The translations under genes and the position numbers were made by a program. This document shows positions 1 to 7,932 of a stretch of 64,000 nucleotides of DNA, piece by piece. Positions within the stretch are counted from its first letter, which is position 1. The number at the start of each line of letters is the position of its first letter. This DNA comes from Deltaproteobacteria bacterium. GTDB taxonomy: Bacteria > Myxococcota_A > Polyangia > GCA-2747355 > JADLHG01. A model generated the notes under the pieces. That model made no database searches. It worked only from the letters and a program-made list of their open reading frames with translations, and was not told the DNA's origin. Location of the stretch: assembly GCA_020848905.1 (NCBI GenBank), contig JADLHG010000009.1:1-64000 (forward strand). Reading direction: 5' to 3'.

Positions 1-90
1 TGGCGCGCAGGGGTTCGCGAGGTCCTCTTTCCGGCGGGAACCTATGCGCTTCATCTCCACGCGGGCGTGCGCGTCGTCGAAATGACCTGA
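1..90 (+). CDS. C-terminal end of an unidentified protein (partial)
   Basis: Frame 1 is open from the window edge to a TGA at 88-90 and gives 29 residues ending in VRVVEMT. The alternating hydrophobic pattern (VLFPAGTYALHLHAGVRVV) reads like beta-strands of a small C-terminal domain, and third codon positions are strongly G/C as in the neighbouring genes. The start and most of the gene lie outside the window, so no function can be given. It converges on the transporter gene that ends at 598. Confidence 0.45.
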   Translation, partial: WRAGVREVLFPAGTYALHLHAGVRVVEMT

Positions 91-597
91 CCATCGCCCA
101 TACTCACCGTTCCCTCGGGCTCGTTCGGGCGGACGGAACCGCATCCGTCGTGGCGCATGTGCAACTTCGTTCTCACCGGAATACGTTTGCCGTAGCGCAG
201 TCCTGCTTTCACCATCATAGCCGTCGCGAAGCACTCCGTTTCACGTTTAGGGAGCGACACAAGATCGACCGGGGGCGGCGCCGCGAGGGCGGCGGCAACC
301 ACGGCCGGATTCGCGGGTCAGGTTTGCCCTAACTGGTTGCGCGGATTGGCAACCACGGTCCGCAGGTTACGCAGCCGGTCGGGTTTGCAGCTTCGCAGCA
401 CAACCACGGTCGGGTTCGCGGTTCGCCGTCGGGTTCGCGCGCTAGTCAACCACGGTCGGGTTCGCGGCCGGGTTCGCGGCCGGGGGTTCATCAACCACGG
501 TCGGGTTCGGGGGGGTTGGCGTCGGTACCCTTGGCCGCGGCCTCGGATGTCTGGGCCAACTCGGGGACGCGCCGGCACTCAGCGGGTCGGGTTCCGG
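91..597. other. Intergenic region with repeat array, no gene
   Basis: About 500 bases between two convergent genes. The first 200 bases show no convincing gene: the reading frames on both strands have no ribosome site and no recognisable product. From 296 onward the stretch is made of short repeats, described separately, and at 519-574 it holds a second copy of the sequence that encodes the end of the transporter. Confidence 0.5.
296..510 (+). repeat. Repeat array A, unit CAACCACGGTCGGGTTCGCG
   Basis: Near-identical units occur at 401-421 and 447-467, with a shortened one at 492-510 and degenerate ones starting at 296 and 350. Extra copies of the half-unit CGGGTTCGCGG lie between them. Spacing is irregular (about 45-55 bases), with no unique spacers of constant length. 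The unit differs by one G from the unit of array B near 3.9 kb, so the two arrays belong to one family. Array A lies downstream of the 3' end of a leftward gene, as does array B. Confidence 0.8.
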
Positions 598-669
598 TTA
601 CCCGGCGCCATTTGCGTCGGTACCCTTGGCCGTGGCCTCGGATGTCTGGGCCAACTCGGGGACGCGCCG
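519..669. repeat. 56-base direct duplication at the transporter 3' end
   Basis: 519-574 and 614-669 are identical except for one base (C versus T). The period is 95 bases. The right copy lies inside the transporter gene and encodes most of its last 23 residues. The left copy lies beyond the stop codon at 598-600. A recent tandem duplication or gene-conversion event at the end of the gene is the simplest reading. Confidence 0.85.
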
Positions 670-1704
670 ACGCTCGGCGCGGGCCAGGAACACCACCGCG
701 GTCAGCACCAGCCCCAAGGACGACCAGTCGGCGCCGCTCGGGAATCGGCCTCCGAAGATGAGGTGCGAGAGGAGGGTCGCCGTGGTCCCGGCGACGAGCG
801 AGGTCATGCGGTTGACCAGCCCGGCAAAGGTCGCGGTGCGGCCCTTGAACATGAAGATGAAGACCGAGAAGAAGGCCACCATCCCGTAGATCACGCCGGC
901 CAGGATGGCCAGCGACCACTGATCATGCGGCGCGCTCACGGCCTGACGCATGGCCACGATGGGCCGCACCTGCCCGCCGGCCACGATGAGGAGCCCGGTG
1001 ACGCCGGCGATGGCCACGCTGGCCGAAACCTGCTCGATGGAGAAGAACCACTTGTTGTTGAGCGGCGCGCCGGGAGGCCGGGTGTTCTTGTAGTAGTTCA
1101 TGATGTAGATGCGCACGGCGTAGGCGCTGATGTAGGAGCACAGGACGATCAGCGCCGCGGTGTTCGTGAGGAAGTCGAAATCATCGCTCTTGGCGAGGAA
1201 GATCTGGGTGCCGGCGGCCGCCACCGCGAAGAGCACCGCGACGTTCTCCTCCCAGACCACCCGCTTCTTGAGGATCCCCTGTCGGACCTGGAGCTCGTCG
1301 ACCAGGCGGCTGATCACGATCACGCTGGCTCGCATGATGACCATGGCCACCATGACCGACTTGAGCAGCATGTACATCAGGGTGGTCGTGGGGATGACCA
1401 CCGCCGTGCACACGCCGGAGGGGACGATGTAGAGGAACTCGCGGGGCAGACCGAGCGGCCCACGCCGCCGGGCAGAAGCGCGCGGATCGCGCCACCATCC
1501 AGCGGTCGCGATGACGGCCAGGCAAACAGCGTTCCCGCCCAGCGTCGACCAGACCAGGAACTCCATGTCGCCCATCGCCGGCGTGAACAGGGCGGTCTTC
1601 CCGGTGAAGCACTTGGTGGCCACACCGAAGATGACGTAGAAAAAAAAGTATGCGCCGCAGAGCTGCAGCAGACGCTGGGTAGAGCCTTCGGCCGCTTTCC
1701 ACAT
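598..1704 (-). CDS. Drug/metabolite-type multi-pass transporter
   Basis: A 368-residue polytopic membrane protein with about ten hydrophobic segments, for example VIFGVATKCFTG near the N-terminus and AGVIYGMVAFFSVFIFMF near residue 300. The size and repeated helix pattern suit the DMT/EamA superfamily. The substrate cannot be told, and no signature residues for RarD, RhtA or nucleotide-sugar families stand out. The ATG at 1704 is preferred because GAAGG lies four bases upstream. A GTG at 1722 in the same frame would add six residues. The last 23 residues (ending ATAKGTDANGAG) are hydrophilic, encoded by a duplicated DNA segment, and probably not part of the ancestral protein. No co-transcribed neighbour is visible. 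Confidence 0.7.
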   Translation of the reverse strand: MWKAAEGSTQRLLQLCGAYFFFYVIFGVATKCFTGKTALFTPAMGDMEFLVWSTLGGNAVCLAVIATAGWWRDPRASARRRGPLGLPREFLYIVPSGVCTAVVIPTTTLMYMLLKSVMVAMVIMRASVIVISRLVDELQVRQGILKKRVVWEENVAVLFAVAAAGTQIFLAKSDDFDFLTNTAALIVLCSYISAYAVRIYIMNYYKNTRPPGAPLNNKWFFSIEQVSASVAIAGVTGLLIVAGGQVRPIVAMRQAVSAPHDQWSLAILAGVIYGMVAFFSVFIFMFKGRTATFAGLVNRMTSLVAGTTATLLSHLIFGGRFPSGADWSSLGLVLTAVVFLARAERRRVPELAQTSEATAKGTDANGAG

Positions 1705-1722
1705 GAAGCCTTCATCGTACAC

Positions 1723-2073
1723 GCTTGCTCAGTCGCGCGCGCGGGATCTCAACACCCGCAGCCGATCGCTCACCGAGGCCAGAGGTGACGCCAGGAGGCT
1801 CTCGCACAGCGCGTCCGTCTCGCCGCGCCCGCCGTGCCTTCGTCCCCTGAACCATCCTCGCCGGCGTATCCACCATTCAACGGGTGTCTAGTTTTCGAAA
1901 CAAGCCCAGCTCCAGTCGCACGAGGTGAAGGGGGGCGCCGCGTTGCGCACGGGCTCGCTCGGGAAGGGAGACCGTTCCGTGGCGACAGCGTGGTATGAGA
2001 TAATGAGGTTGTCAGATTGCGCCCCTGTCGCCCGAGTTTCTCGACGGAGCCCTCCTCGTATGCACAACGGGAG
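1723..2073. other. Divergent intergenic region, nothing recognised
   Basis: About 350 bases between the start of the leftward transporter and the start of the rightward lipoprotein gene. It must hold promoters for both, but no good -35/-10 pair, operator or RNA structure could be assigned by eye. Frames crossing it on the minus strand are shadows of the lipoprotein gene. Confidence 0.4.
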
Positions 2074-2673
2074 ATGACGCGGGTGCGAGTTTCTGAGACA
2101 CGCGCACTGTCGCTGGCGCTCGCTGCCTGTTGCTGCTCGACAACGACCGGCTGCGGGACGTATTCGTTGCTGCGCTCGGCGGACACCTTGAGCAAGGGGC
2201 AGTTCGAGATTTCCGCCGCAATCACCGGCAACACGTTGCCAGAAGTGCTCGGCGCGGTGCAGGGAGCGGTCGGTGTGACGAACTGGCTCGAGCTCGGCGC
2301 CCAGTACGAGGTCTATTCCGCGCTGGCCCAAGTGCGGTTCGGCGTGCTGTCCTCGGAGAAGCACGGCGTAGCGCTGGCGCTCGCCGCGGGCGGTGGCTTC
2401 GCGTCGGCCTGGACGAGCGCGTGGAGGTCGCAGGGCACGGTGCTCGGGGGCTTCACGATTGGCCGCCGCTGGAGCTACTTCGAGCTCTATCTCGGGGACA
2501 AGTGCTTGTTCCTCATCCCCGATAGCTACTTCATCAACACTGGCAAGCTCGGCGTCCGCTTCACTCTCTGGAAGCACCTGCTGCTCGGTGCGGAAGCCGG
2601 GGCGACGCTGCATCATGGGTATCTGGTCGTCGGCGAAGGAGCGCTCCAGCTCGGCGTCAATTGGTCGCTGTAG
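2074..2673 (+). CDS. Predicted outer-membrane lipoprotein, unknown function
   Basis: 199 residues. The N-terminus has a basic start, a hydrophobic run (ALSLALAACCCS) and a lipobox-like TTGC, so export and lipidation are likely. The rest alternates polar and hydrophobic residues with many Gly and aromatics and ends in LQLGVNWSL, which suits a small beta-barrel or beta-sheet outer-membrane protein. No known family is recognised. The start is uncertain: GGGAG sits directly against the ATG at 2074, and a GTG at 2083 has better spacing. The gene runs convergently with the secreted-protein gene ending at 2999. Confidence 0.6.
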   Translation: MTRVRVSETRALSLALAACCCSTTTGCGTYSLLRSADTLSKGQFEISAAITGNTLPEVLGAVQGAVGVTNWLELGAQYEVYSALAQVRFGVLSSEKHGVALALAAGGGFASAWTSAWRSQGTVLGGFTIGRRWSYFELYLGDKCLFLIPDSYFINTGKLGVRFTLWKHLLLGAEAGATLHHGYLVVGEGALQLGVNWSL

Positions 2674-2824
2674 CCAGCGCTGCATCGACCTCGACGGCGA
2701 GGTGGTCGATGCCACGAACGTAGGTCAGGCGTTTGACCAGACCCTCGCTCACGACGCAGATGCGCGGCGCGCCCACGTGAGTGATGCGCGCCACTGAGCC
2801 GTCGCGCGCGAGGAACAAATCCAT
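2657..2824 (-). CDS. Possible small protein or C-terminal gene fragment
   Basis: A 55-residue frame beginning MDLFLARDGSVARITHVG; a TTG at 2848 could extend it to 63 residues. The composition looks protein-like, with a plausible strand/helix pattern, but there is no ribosome site and no recognised family. It overlaps the 3' end of the lipoprotein gene by 17 bases on the opposite strand. It could be the remnant of a lost gene or a chance frame. Confidence 0.25.
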   Translation of the reverse strand: MDLFLARDGSVARITHVGAPRICVVSEGLVKRLTYVRGIDHLAVEVDAALATATN

Positions 2825-2998
2825 GCTCAGGGCGCCGAGGAGAAGCAACGCGCTGGGGGAACCGGTCCCGTGCCGTGGCCCTCGGGTCCGGAGGGCGAGT
2901 TCTGGCGATCTTCGGGCTCCGGGAGGCCGCTCCCGCGTTCTGCGCTGGGAGTCAGGGCCTTGCGCGAGTACCGACCCAGGAGGGGGGCGGCGCCTCGC
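2674..2998. other. Convergent intergenic region with one hairpin
   Basis: Between two convergent genes. CATCGACC at 2683-2690 pairs with GGTCGATG at 2704-2711, and inner bases can extend the pairing. With no T-run it is only a candidate transcription end. Apart from the doubtful short minus-strand frame, no gene is seen. Confidence 0.35.
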
Positions 2999-3565
2999 CT
3001 ACCGGCCAGCGTCGTAGACTGTCGTCCACTGATTGTTTGCCACCGGCATCGGGGTCACATACTGCTGCCCCTGGTAGAGGTAGTAGGTTCTCCAGCCAAC
3101 CAGCGTCCAGCCCCCGCGTATCTGCACAACCGCTCCTCGAGGCAGCACGACGCGGTAGGCCCAATCAGCCGTGTTGACAGTCCAGTCGAGATTCAGTCTC
3201 GCGAGAATGCCGCCGAACTGGGGATCGTAGGTGCTCGAGAACGCCGTTGACGGTCCCGCCAGTCCACGCTTCACCGCCTGCGCGGCCAGGGCCTCAGGCA
3301 TGATCTTCTTCATGAAACGCCCTTCATGGGCGCAATCCTTGAGGGCGTGGCCGACCAGGATGCCGAGCGTGTCCTTGGCCCTGACCATCAGGCTCTTGAT
3401 GAGATGAACCTTCCTTCCGGTCTGCCGGTACTCGGTGGACAGTCTCCAAGCGGCTTGCGCTCGACGCGCCACCCCCACCAGTCCTGCAGGTGTTCTTGAG
3501 CCGGAGGCTTCGGCAGGTCCCGCTAGAGAGAGCAGAAGAAGAATGGGCATCGCGCGAGTTTGCAT
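2999..3565 (-). CDS. Secreted protein of unknown function
   Basis: 188 residues. The ATG at 3565 is chosen because GGAGG lies eight bases upstream; an upstream in-frame start at 3586 has no such site. The first residues form a clear signal peptide (MPILLLLSLAGPAEASG, cleavage after AEA). The mature part has a basic helical stretch with two Cys-poor regions, then a Trp/Tyr-rich C-terminal segment (GGWTLVGWRTYYLYQGQQY) that looks like a small beta-domain. No enzyme motif is visible. It is monocistronic as far as can be seen, and its promoter region is short before array B. Confidence 0.6.
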   Translation of the reverse strand: MQTRAMPILLLLSLAGPAEASGSRTPAGLVGVARRAQAAWRLSTEYRQTGRKVHLIKSLMVRAKDTLGILVGHALKDCAHEGRFMKKIMPEALAAQAVKRGLAGPSTAFSSTYDPQFGGILARLNLDWTVNTADWAYRVVLPRGAVVQIRGGWTLVGWRTYYLYQGQQYVTPMPVANNQWTTVYDAGR

Positions 3566-3586
3566 TGTGCAGCCTCCGACCGGCAT

Positions 3587-4023
3587 CCGAGCACAAAGTG
3601 TGCCAGTCGCGTCTCGCTGCTCTACGCGAAGATCCTTGTGTTGACGGGCTCAAGTGATGGCCACCCCCCGGTCCATGGCGGATGGGACCGCGCACGCTCG
3701 GTAGCATGAACCTCGAACCCGACCGTTGAACCTCGAACCGAACCTCGAACCCGACCGTGGTTGCGCGATGTGCGTGAACCTCGAACCGACCGTGGTTGCG
3801 CGCGCGACCACCGTCGGTTCGCGGTCGCGCGCGCAACCACGGTCCGCGGTGAGCGGTGTGCAACCACGGTCGGTTCGCGGGTCGGTTCGCGGGTCGGTTC
3901 GCGGCAACCACGGTCGGTTCGCGGTCCAACCACGGTCGGTTCGCGGCAACCACGGTCGGTTCGCGGTCGCGCGGTCGCGCCGCTCGGACCGCAGCGGCCA
4001 CGCTCGGACCGCAGCAACCACGC
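3587..4023. other. Intergenic region filled by repeat array B
   Basis: More than 400 bases between the start of the secreted-protein gene and the end of the GMC oxidoreductase gene. From 3711 it is almost entirely short repeats. No gene is supported; the frames that cross it consist only of translated repeats. Confidence 0.6.
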
Positions 4024-4030
4024 TCAGACG
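3711..4030. repeat. Repeat array B with inverted halves
   Basis: Units CAACCACGGTCGGTTCGCGG occur at 3861-3880, 3905-3924, 3927-3946 and 3947-3966, with truncated 12-base copies at 3881-3892 and 3893-3904. Left of about 3800 the same unit appears in reverse orientation (GAACCGACCGTGGTTG at 3783-3798 and earlier copies). An imperfect palindrome of about 32 bases at the junction around 3786-3817 joins the halves. To the right, a different 20-base tandem, CGCTCGGACCGCAGCRRCCA, fills 3981-4020, and a degenerate third copy carries the stop codon of the GMC gene. Confidence 0.8.
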
Positions 4031-5571
4031 GCGGCCGCCACGTGCTGCGCCCCAAAGCGCGCCAGACCGAAGATCGTAAGCTGCGGGTTCACGCCGAGAC
4101 CCGTTGGCAACGCGGACCCGTCCACGACGAAGAGGTTGTCGAGCGTGTGATACCGCAGGCGCGAATCCACGACCGACTTCGCCGGGTCGCGGCCCATCGT
4201 GCAGCCCCCCATCAGGTGCGCGGTCACCACGCGCAGCCGAAGGTTCTCCCACGGCGCGGCGTCCAGCTTCGGCAGGTCCGCGACGGAGGTGAGCTCCACC
4301 GGCTCGTGGTGTAGCGAATGTACGCGCCGGGCCCCGGCGGCGAGCTGAAGCTTCGCCAGCTCCTTGCAGGCCGTCCGGTACATCTCCGCCTGGAGCGGGC
4401 CGAAGGGGTAGCTCACGCGTACGCGCCGAGCGCTGTCGGGGTGCAGCGCCACGCGCCCGCCCTCGTCGCCGTCGAGCGCCCCGTCGAGTCCCCCGGCGAA
4501 GCTCGCCTGCAGGTGCGGGAGGCGCTCCATCAGCGCCTGGTGCCGCGTGCCGAAGGCCGTGGAGGTGGCAGCTGCCGCCAGCGGATAGGTCGGCGCCACC
4601 TCGAGGAAGAAGCCCATCCGCTCGCCGCGGTCGATGAAGTGGTGCGAGTAGACCGACTGCGGGGCCCCCGCGTAGCCCTCGATCGGCTCGTCGAACTCCG
4701 CCACCATCAGCACCACCGGATGGATGAAGGTCCGCAGCCCCACGCGACCGCCGCCCGTCAGCTCCGACCGGAGCAGCAGCGCCGGGGAGTTGATGGCGCC
4801 CGCGCAGACCGCCGTCACCTTCGGACGCACGACCAGCCGCCGGCCGGTGGGCGCGTCCTTCTCGGGGTCCAGCACCTCGACGTGCACCGCGGTGACCCTC
4901 CGCCCGCTCGTCTCGAGCCGCCGCACCGACGCGTTCGCGTAGAGGCGCATCCCGCCCTCCACCGCGTCGGGGATCACCGTCACGAGCGTCCCCATTTTCG
5001 CGTCCAGGGGACAGCCGAGCCCGCAGTAGCCGAGGTTCGCGCAGTTGTGCACGTTGCGACGGATCAACCCCCGCTGGTAGCCCAGCTTGCCGAGGCCATC
5101 CCACAGGACCCGGTTGTTGCGGTTGATCTGCGCGAGCGGCCACTCGGCGATGTGCAAGCGCTTCTCGATCGCCTCGAAGTGCGGAGCCAGCGCGGCCTCC
5201 GACAGCCCCTCCACCCCGTGCCGGTCGCGCCAGAGCTCGAGGATCTTCCTCGGCGTGCGAAATGACGAACACCAGTTCACCGTGGTGCCCCCGCCCACGC
5301 AGCGCCCCTGCAAGATGTTCACGCCGAGGTCCTCGGTCGTGCGTCCGCCGAGCTCCTGGTAGAGATACCGGTTCGCCGTAGCCTCCGTCAGATCGAAGTC
5401 CCGTCGCGTGCGGTAGCTCCCCTCCTCGAGCAGGATCACGTCGAGACCCCGCGCGACGAGCTCGTGCGCGAGCCAGCCTCCACCGGAGCCCGACCCCACC
5501 ACGCAGACGTCGCACGACAGCGCGAGGTCGGCGTTGATCTCGTCCCCCGTGACGATGCGTCCCGCGCTCAT
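4024..5571 (-). CDS. GMC-family FAD oxidoreductase
   Basis: 515 residues; oxidises an alcohol substrate using FAD. The Rossmann motif VGSGSGG is at residues 25-31, followed by E49-E50 for the ribose. The Cys-rich segment around CANLGYCGLGC, the late motif HLMGGCTMG and the C-terminal VNPQLTIFGLA are typical of GMC enzymes paired with a gluconate-2-dehydrogenase-type small subunit. The ATG at 5571 forms an ATGA overlap with the stop of that subunit gene. Longer frames to 5784 translate the upstream gene out of frame. The last residues (QHVAAAV) run into a 20-base repeat of array B. Substrate unknown: the acyl-CoA dehydrogenase and SDR neighbours suggest a sterol, terpenoid or other hydrophobic alcohol. 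Confidence 0.9.
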   Translation of the reverse strand: MSAGRIVTGDEINADLALSCDVCVVGSGSGGGWLAHELVARGLDVILLEEGSYRTRRDFDLTEATANRYLYQELGGRTTEDLGVNILQGRCVGGGTTVNWCSSFRTPRKILELWRDRHGVEGLSEAALAPHFEAIEKRLHIAEWPLAQINRNNRVLWDGLGKLGYQRGLIRRNVHNCANLGYCGLGCPLDAKMGTLVTVIPDAVEGGMRLYANASVRRLETSGRRVTAVHVEVLDPEKDAPTGRRLVVRPKVTAVCAGAINSPALLLRSELTGGGRVGLRTFIHPVVLMVAEFDEPIEGYAGAPQSVYSHHFIDRGERMGFFLEVAPTYPLAAAATSTAFGTRHQALMERLPHLQASFAGGLDGALDGDEGGRVALHPDSARRVRVSYPFGPLQAEMYRTACKELAKLQLAAGARRVHSLHHEPVELTSVADLPKLDAAPWENLRLRVVTAHLMGGCTMGRDPAKSVVDSRLRYHTLDNLFVVDGSALPTGLGVNPQLTIFGLARFGAQHVAAAV

Positions 5572-6191
5572 TTCACGCCCTCCCGCGGCGCCGTGCCGTT
5601 GCTCGGCGGACGCGGCGCCCCGCCCCCCTTCCAGACCGGCGCCAGCGGCTGGTGCATCCCCTTGGGTGGCCCCGGATAGCGCATGGCCGTCCACGAGCGG
5701 GGCGAGGCGTGATAGACGCCGAGGAGCAGCGTACGCAGCCCCTGAAACCCTGTCCGCCGCAGGGTGAGCGAGCTCGTCTGCCACTCGCGCAGCACCTCGT
5801 CCTGCGCCTCAGCGGAGAGCCGCGTGAAGGGCTGCACGCGCCGCCCGAAGGCGAAGTTGGCGAGCGCGTTCTCGAAGAGCCCGAGGAGCTGCTTCACCTC
5901 CTTGCGCACCGTCGGATCTTGCAGACGCAGGACCCGGTCCACCGCCAGCGCCACCTCCAGCTCCTCGACCGTGGGCCAGCCGACGCGCTCCGGGAGCAGT
6001 CGCGCGGCGATGGCCTGCACCACCGCGTACTGCACGGCATCCAGCACCTGGAGCGGCTCCTTCGGCAGCGCCACCTTGCGACTGCCGCGGAAGGCCAGAA
6101 ACCCCACGCCCCCGGCGGCGAGCAGCGCCCCGCCGAGAAGCCCCTTCTTGAGGAACCCGCGCCGCGTGGTCGCCGTGCCGTGAGCTGTCAC
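5568..6191 (-). CDS. Gluconate 2-dehydrogenase subunit 3-like, TAT-exported
   Basis: 207 residues matching the Gluconate_2-dh3 family (PF13618), the small subunit that accompanies periplasmic GMC dehydrogenases. The N-terminus carries a twin-arginine signal (TTRRGFLKKG) followed by a hydrophobic stretch (LLGGALLAAGGVGFLAF). The small subunit thus probably carries the folded GMC flavoprotein across the membrane, as known for this family. It ends in ATGA overlap with the GMC gene and starts only three bases after the acyl-CoA dehydrogenase stop. No cytochrome c subunit, the usual electron acceptor partner, is encoded nearby. Confidence 0.85.
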   Translation of the reverse strand: MTAHGTATTRRGFLKKGLLGGALLAAGGVGFLAFRGSRKVALPKEPLQVLDAVQYAVVQAIAARLLPERVGWPTVEELEVALAVDRVLRLQDPTVRKEVKQLLGLFENALANFAFGRRVQPFTRLSAEAQDEVLREWQTSSLTLRRTGFQGLRTLLLGVYHASPRSWTAMRYPGPPKGMHQPLAPVWKGGGAPRPPSNGTAPREGVK

Positions 6192-6194
6192 CCT

Positions 6195-7355
6195 CTAGCC
6201 TCGCTGATCGAACTTCCGGCCGAACGTCACGGCCGCGATGATGATCTTCTGGATCTGCAACGTCCCTCCCGCAATCCCCCATCCGCGGCTGTCTCGCAGC
6301 ATGCGCTCGACGGGAAACTCGGTCGAATAACCGTAGCCGCCCAGAATCTCCATCGCCAGGTCGGTCACCGCCTTGGCCGTCTCGTTGGCGAAGACCTTGG
6401 CCATCGAGGCCTCGCGCAGCGCTGGAATCCCCTTGCCCGCGTTCACCGCAGCCCGGTAGACGAGCAGCCGCGCCGCGTCCACGCGCGTGGCCATGTCGGC
6501 CACCATCATCTGGATCGCCTGGCGGTCGCAGATCGGCTTGCCGAAGGTCTTGCGCTGCGCGGCGTACTGCACGGCGAATTCGAGCGCCCCCTGCGCGAGA
6601 CCAAGCGCCATGGTGGCGTTGCCACAGCGCTCGATGTCGAAACACTGCATGAGCTGCGCGAAGCCGCCGGGCCGGACGATCAGGTTCTCGGCCGGCACCA
6701 CGCAATCCTCGAAGACGAGGTCCGCGCTCGGGAAGCCGCGCAGCCCCATGAAGGTCTCCGGCTTGCCGAACGAGAAGCCCGGCGTCCCCTTCTCGACGAC
6801 AAACCCTGCGATCCCCTTGGCCCCGAGCTTCTCTCCCACGCGGCAGTACACGAGATAAGCCCCCGAATGACCGCCTCCGGTGACAAAGCACTTGCGGCCG
6901 TTCAGCCGGTAGCCGCCGTCGCACGGCTCGGCGCGCGTCGTGAGCTCCGTCAGCGCGCTCCCCGCCTCGGGCTCGGTCATGCCGATCGACAGGTGGAGCT
7001 TCCCCGCCGCGATGGGCGGCAGCCAGCGCCGCTTCTGCTCCTCGGTGCCGAAGAGCTCGATCACTCGCACCGGCCCCACGTTCGACTCGAAGACCGGCGC
7101 CGCGGCGAGTGGCGAGACGGCCGCGAGCTGCTCGATGCAGAGGATGGCCGAGAGCAGCTCCTGCCCCCCGCCTCCGTAGGCCTCGGGGAGGCACATCCCC
7201 ACCCACCCGAGCTCCACCATGCGCGCGACGAGCGCGTCGTCGGGGAGCGTCCCCTCGCGATCCCACCGCACCGCGGCCTCGCGGCACTCCCGCTGCGCGA
7301 AGGCCCGCGCGGTCTGCTGAAGCTTCTCCTGCTCGGGGCTCAGGTGGAAATCCAT
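6195..7355 (-). CDS. Acyl-CoA dehydrogenase, isovaleryl-CoA-dehydrogenase-like active site
   Basis: 386 residues covering the whole family: N-terminal helices, middle beta-domain (MTEPEAGSALT at 126-136) and C-terminal helices (ERKTFGK-type segment QRKTFGK at 267-273). It would introduce a trans-2,3 double bond into an acyl-CoA with FAD. The position of the medium-chain catalytic Glu is Gly here (AGGT, 362-365). A Glu in FDIER (E242) aligns with the base of isovaleryl- and long-chain enzymes, so activity is expected. AAGGAG lies 6-7 bases before the ATG. It sits between MarR and the GMC subunit gene on the same strand. Confidence 0.9.
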   Translation of the reverse strand: MDFHLSPEQEKLQQTARAFAQRECREAAVRWDREGTLPDDALVARMVELGWVGMCLPEAYGGGGQELLSAILCIEQLAAVSPLAAAPVFESNVGPVRVIELFGTEEQKRRWLPPIAAGKLHLSIGMTEPEAGSALTELTTRAEPCDGGYRLNGRKCFVTGGGHSGAYLVYCRVGEKLGAKGIAGFVVEKGTPGFSFGKPETFMGLRGFPSADLVFEDCVVPAENLIVRPGGFAQLMQCFDIERCGNATMALGLAQGALEFAVQYAAQRKTFGKPICDRQAIQMMVADMATRVDAARLLVYRAAVNAGKGIPALREASMAKVFANETAKAVTDLAMEILGGYGYSTEFPVERMLRDSRGWGIAGGTLQIQKIIIAAVTFGRKFDQRG

Positions 7356-7394
7356 CGCGTCGCTCCTTGCTCAGCCCGCGGAGGCGTGACCGGT

Positions 7395-7832
7395 TCAGGC
7401 TGCCGAGGCGTCGGCCACCGCCTCCAGCCTCGACAGCGCGCGCAAAACCAGCGCCCGCTCGGGAGGCCGCAGCGCCTTCAAGACCCGCTCGGCCAGCGCC
7501 CGATAGAACTCGACCTCCTGGGCGAAGACCTTCTGCCCCTTGGCCGTCAGCTCGAGCGCCACCGCCCGCCGGTCCGTCGGGTGCGGCCTGCGCCTCAGGT
7601 ACCGCTGCTCCTCCAGCCGGTCCACGAGACCGGTCATGGTCGAGGGAGAGAACCCGAGCCGCTGCCCGATCGCCGCCGGCGAGGTCTGGCGGGCCAGCCC
7701 GAGCACCTGGATCACCAGGCGCTGCCGAACGTTCAGGTCGAGGGTCGACCGCCCGGCGTGGGCCGAGGTGACCCGGTGCACGACCTCCATCAAGGCCAGG
7801 CCGTCTTCCGATCGTGGAGGCTCTTGGCTCAT
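7395..7832 (-). CDS. MarR-family transcriptional regulator
   Basis: 145 residues with a central winged helix-turn-helix (SPAAIGQRLGFSPSTMTGLV, wing RRPHPTDRRA) and long N- and C-terminal helices for dimerisation, as in MarR. The start ATG at 7832 leaves about 100 bases to the divergent selenoprotein gene. A 22-base near-palindrome at 7881-7902 in that gap is the probable binding site, so the protein likely represses both its own operon and the rightward one until an aromatic or acyl ligand releases it. The ligand is not known. Confidence 0.9.
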   Translation of the reverse strand: MSQEPPRSEDGLALMEVVHRVTSAHAGRSTLDLNVRQRLVIQVLGLARQTSPAAIGQRLGFSPSTMTGLVDRLEEQRYLRRRPHPTDRRAVALELTAKGQKVFAQEVEFYRALAERVLKALRPPERALVLRALSRLEAVADASAA

Positions 7833-7880
7833 CTCGCGGGGCCTTCGCAAAACGTTACGAATGCGCACTATCGCGATCTG

Positions 7881-7902
7881 TATAGTACGGATCCGTAGTA
7901 TA
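7881..7902. promoter_or_regulatory. Probable MarR operator in the divergent promoter
   Basis: A 22-base dyad centred on TACGGATCCGTA; 20 of 22 positions are symmetric (only the G/G pair at 7885 and 7898 breaks it). TATAGT at 7881-7886 can serve as -10 for the rightward genes, and TATACA (complement of 7879-7884) as -10 for the leftward genes. Repressor binding here would therefore block both promoters. Confidence 0.75.
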
Positions 7903-7932
7903 TGTCGAGGCGCCTCGCGAAGGAGCGTCGAG

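Noticed and set aside
3711-4030. Repeat array B as a CRISPR array
   Set aside because: Units are adjacent or separated by 2-12 bases, no unique spacers of constant length exist, and no cas gene is near.
296-4030. Arrays A and B as REP elements mobilised by the RAYT at 38-39 kb
   Set aside because: The units lack the GTAG-type foot and hairpin order of REP sequences and do not occur beside the RAYT gene.
6255-6276. Acyl-CoA dehydrogenase seeming to lack its catalytic Glu (AGGT instead of EGT)
   Set aside because: E242 in FDIER aligns with the base used by isovaleryl- and long-chain acyl-CoA dehydrogenases, so the active site is probably complete.
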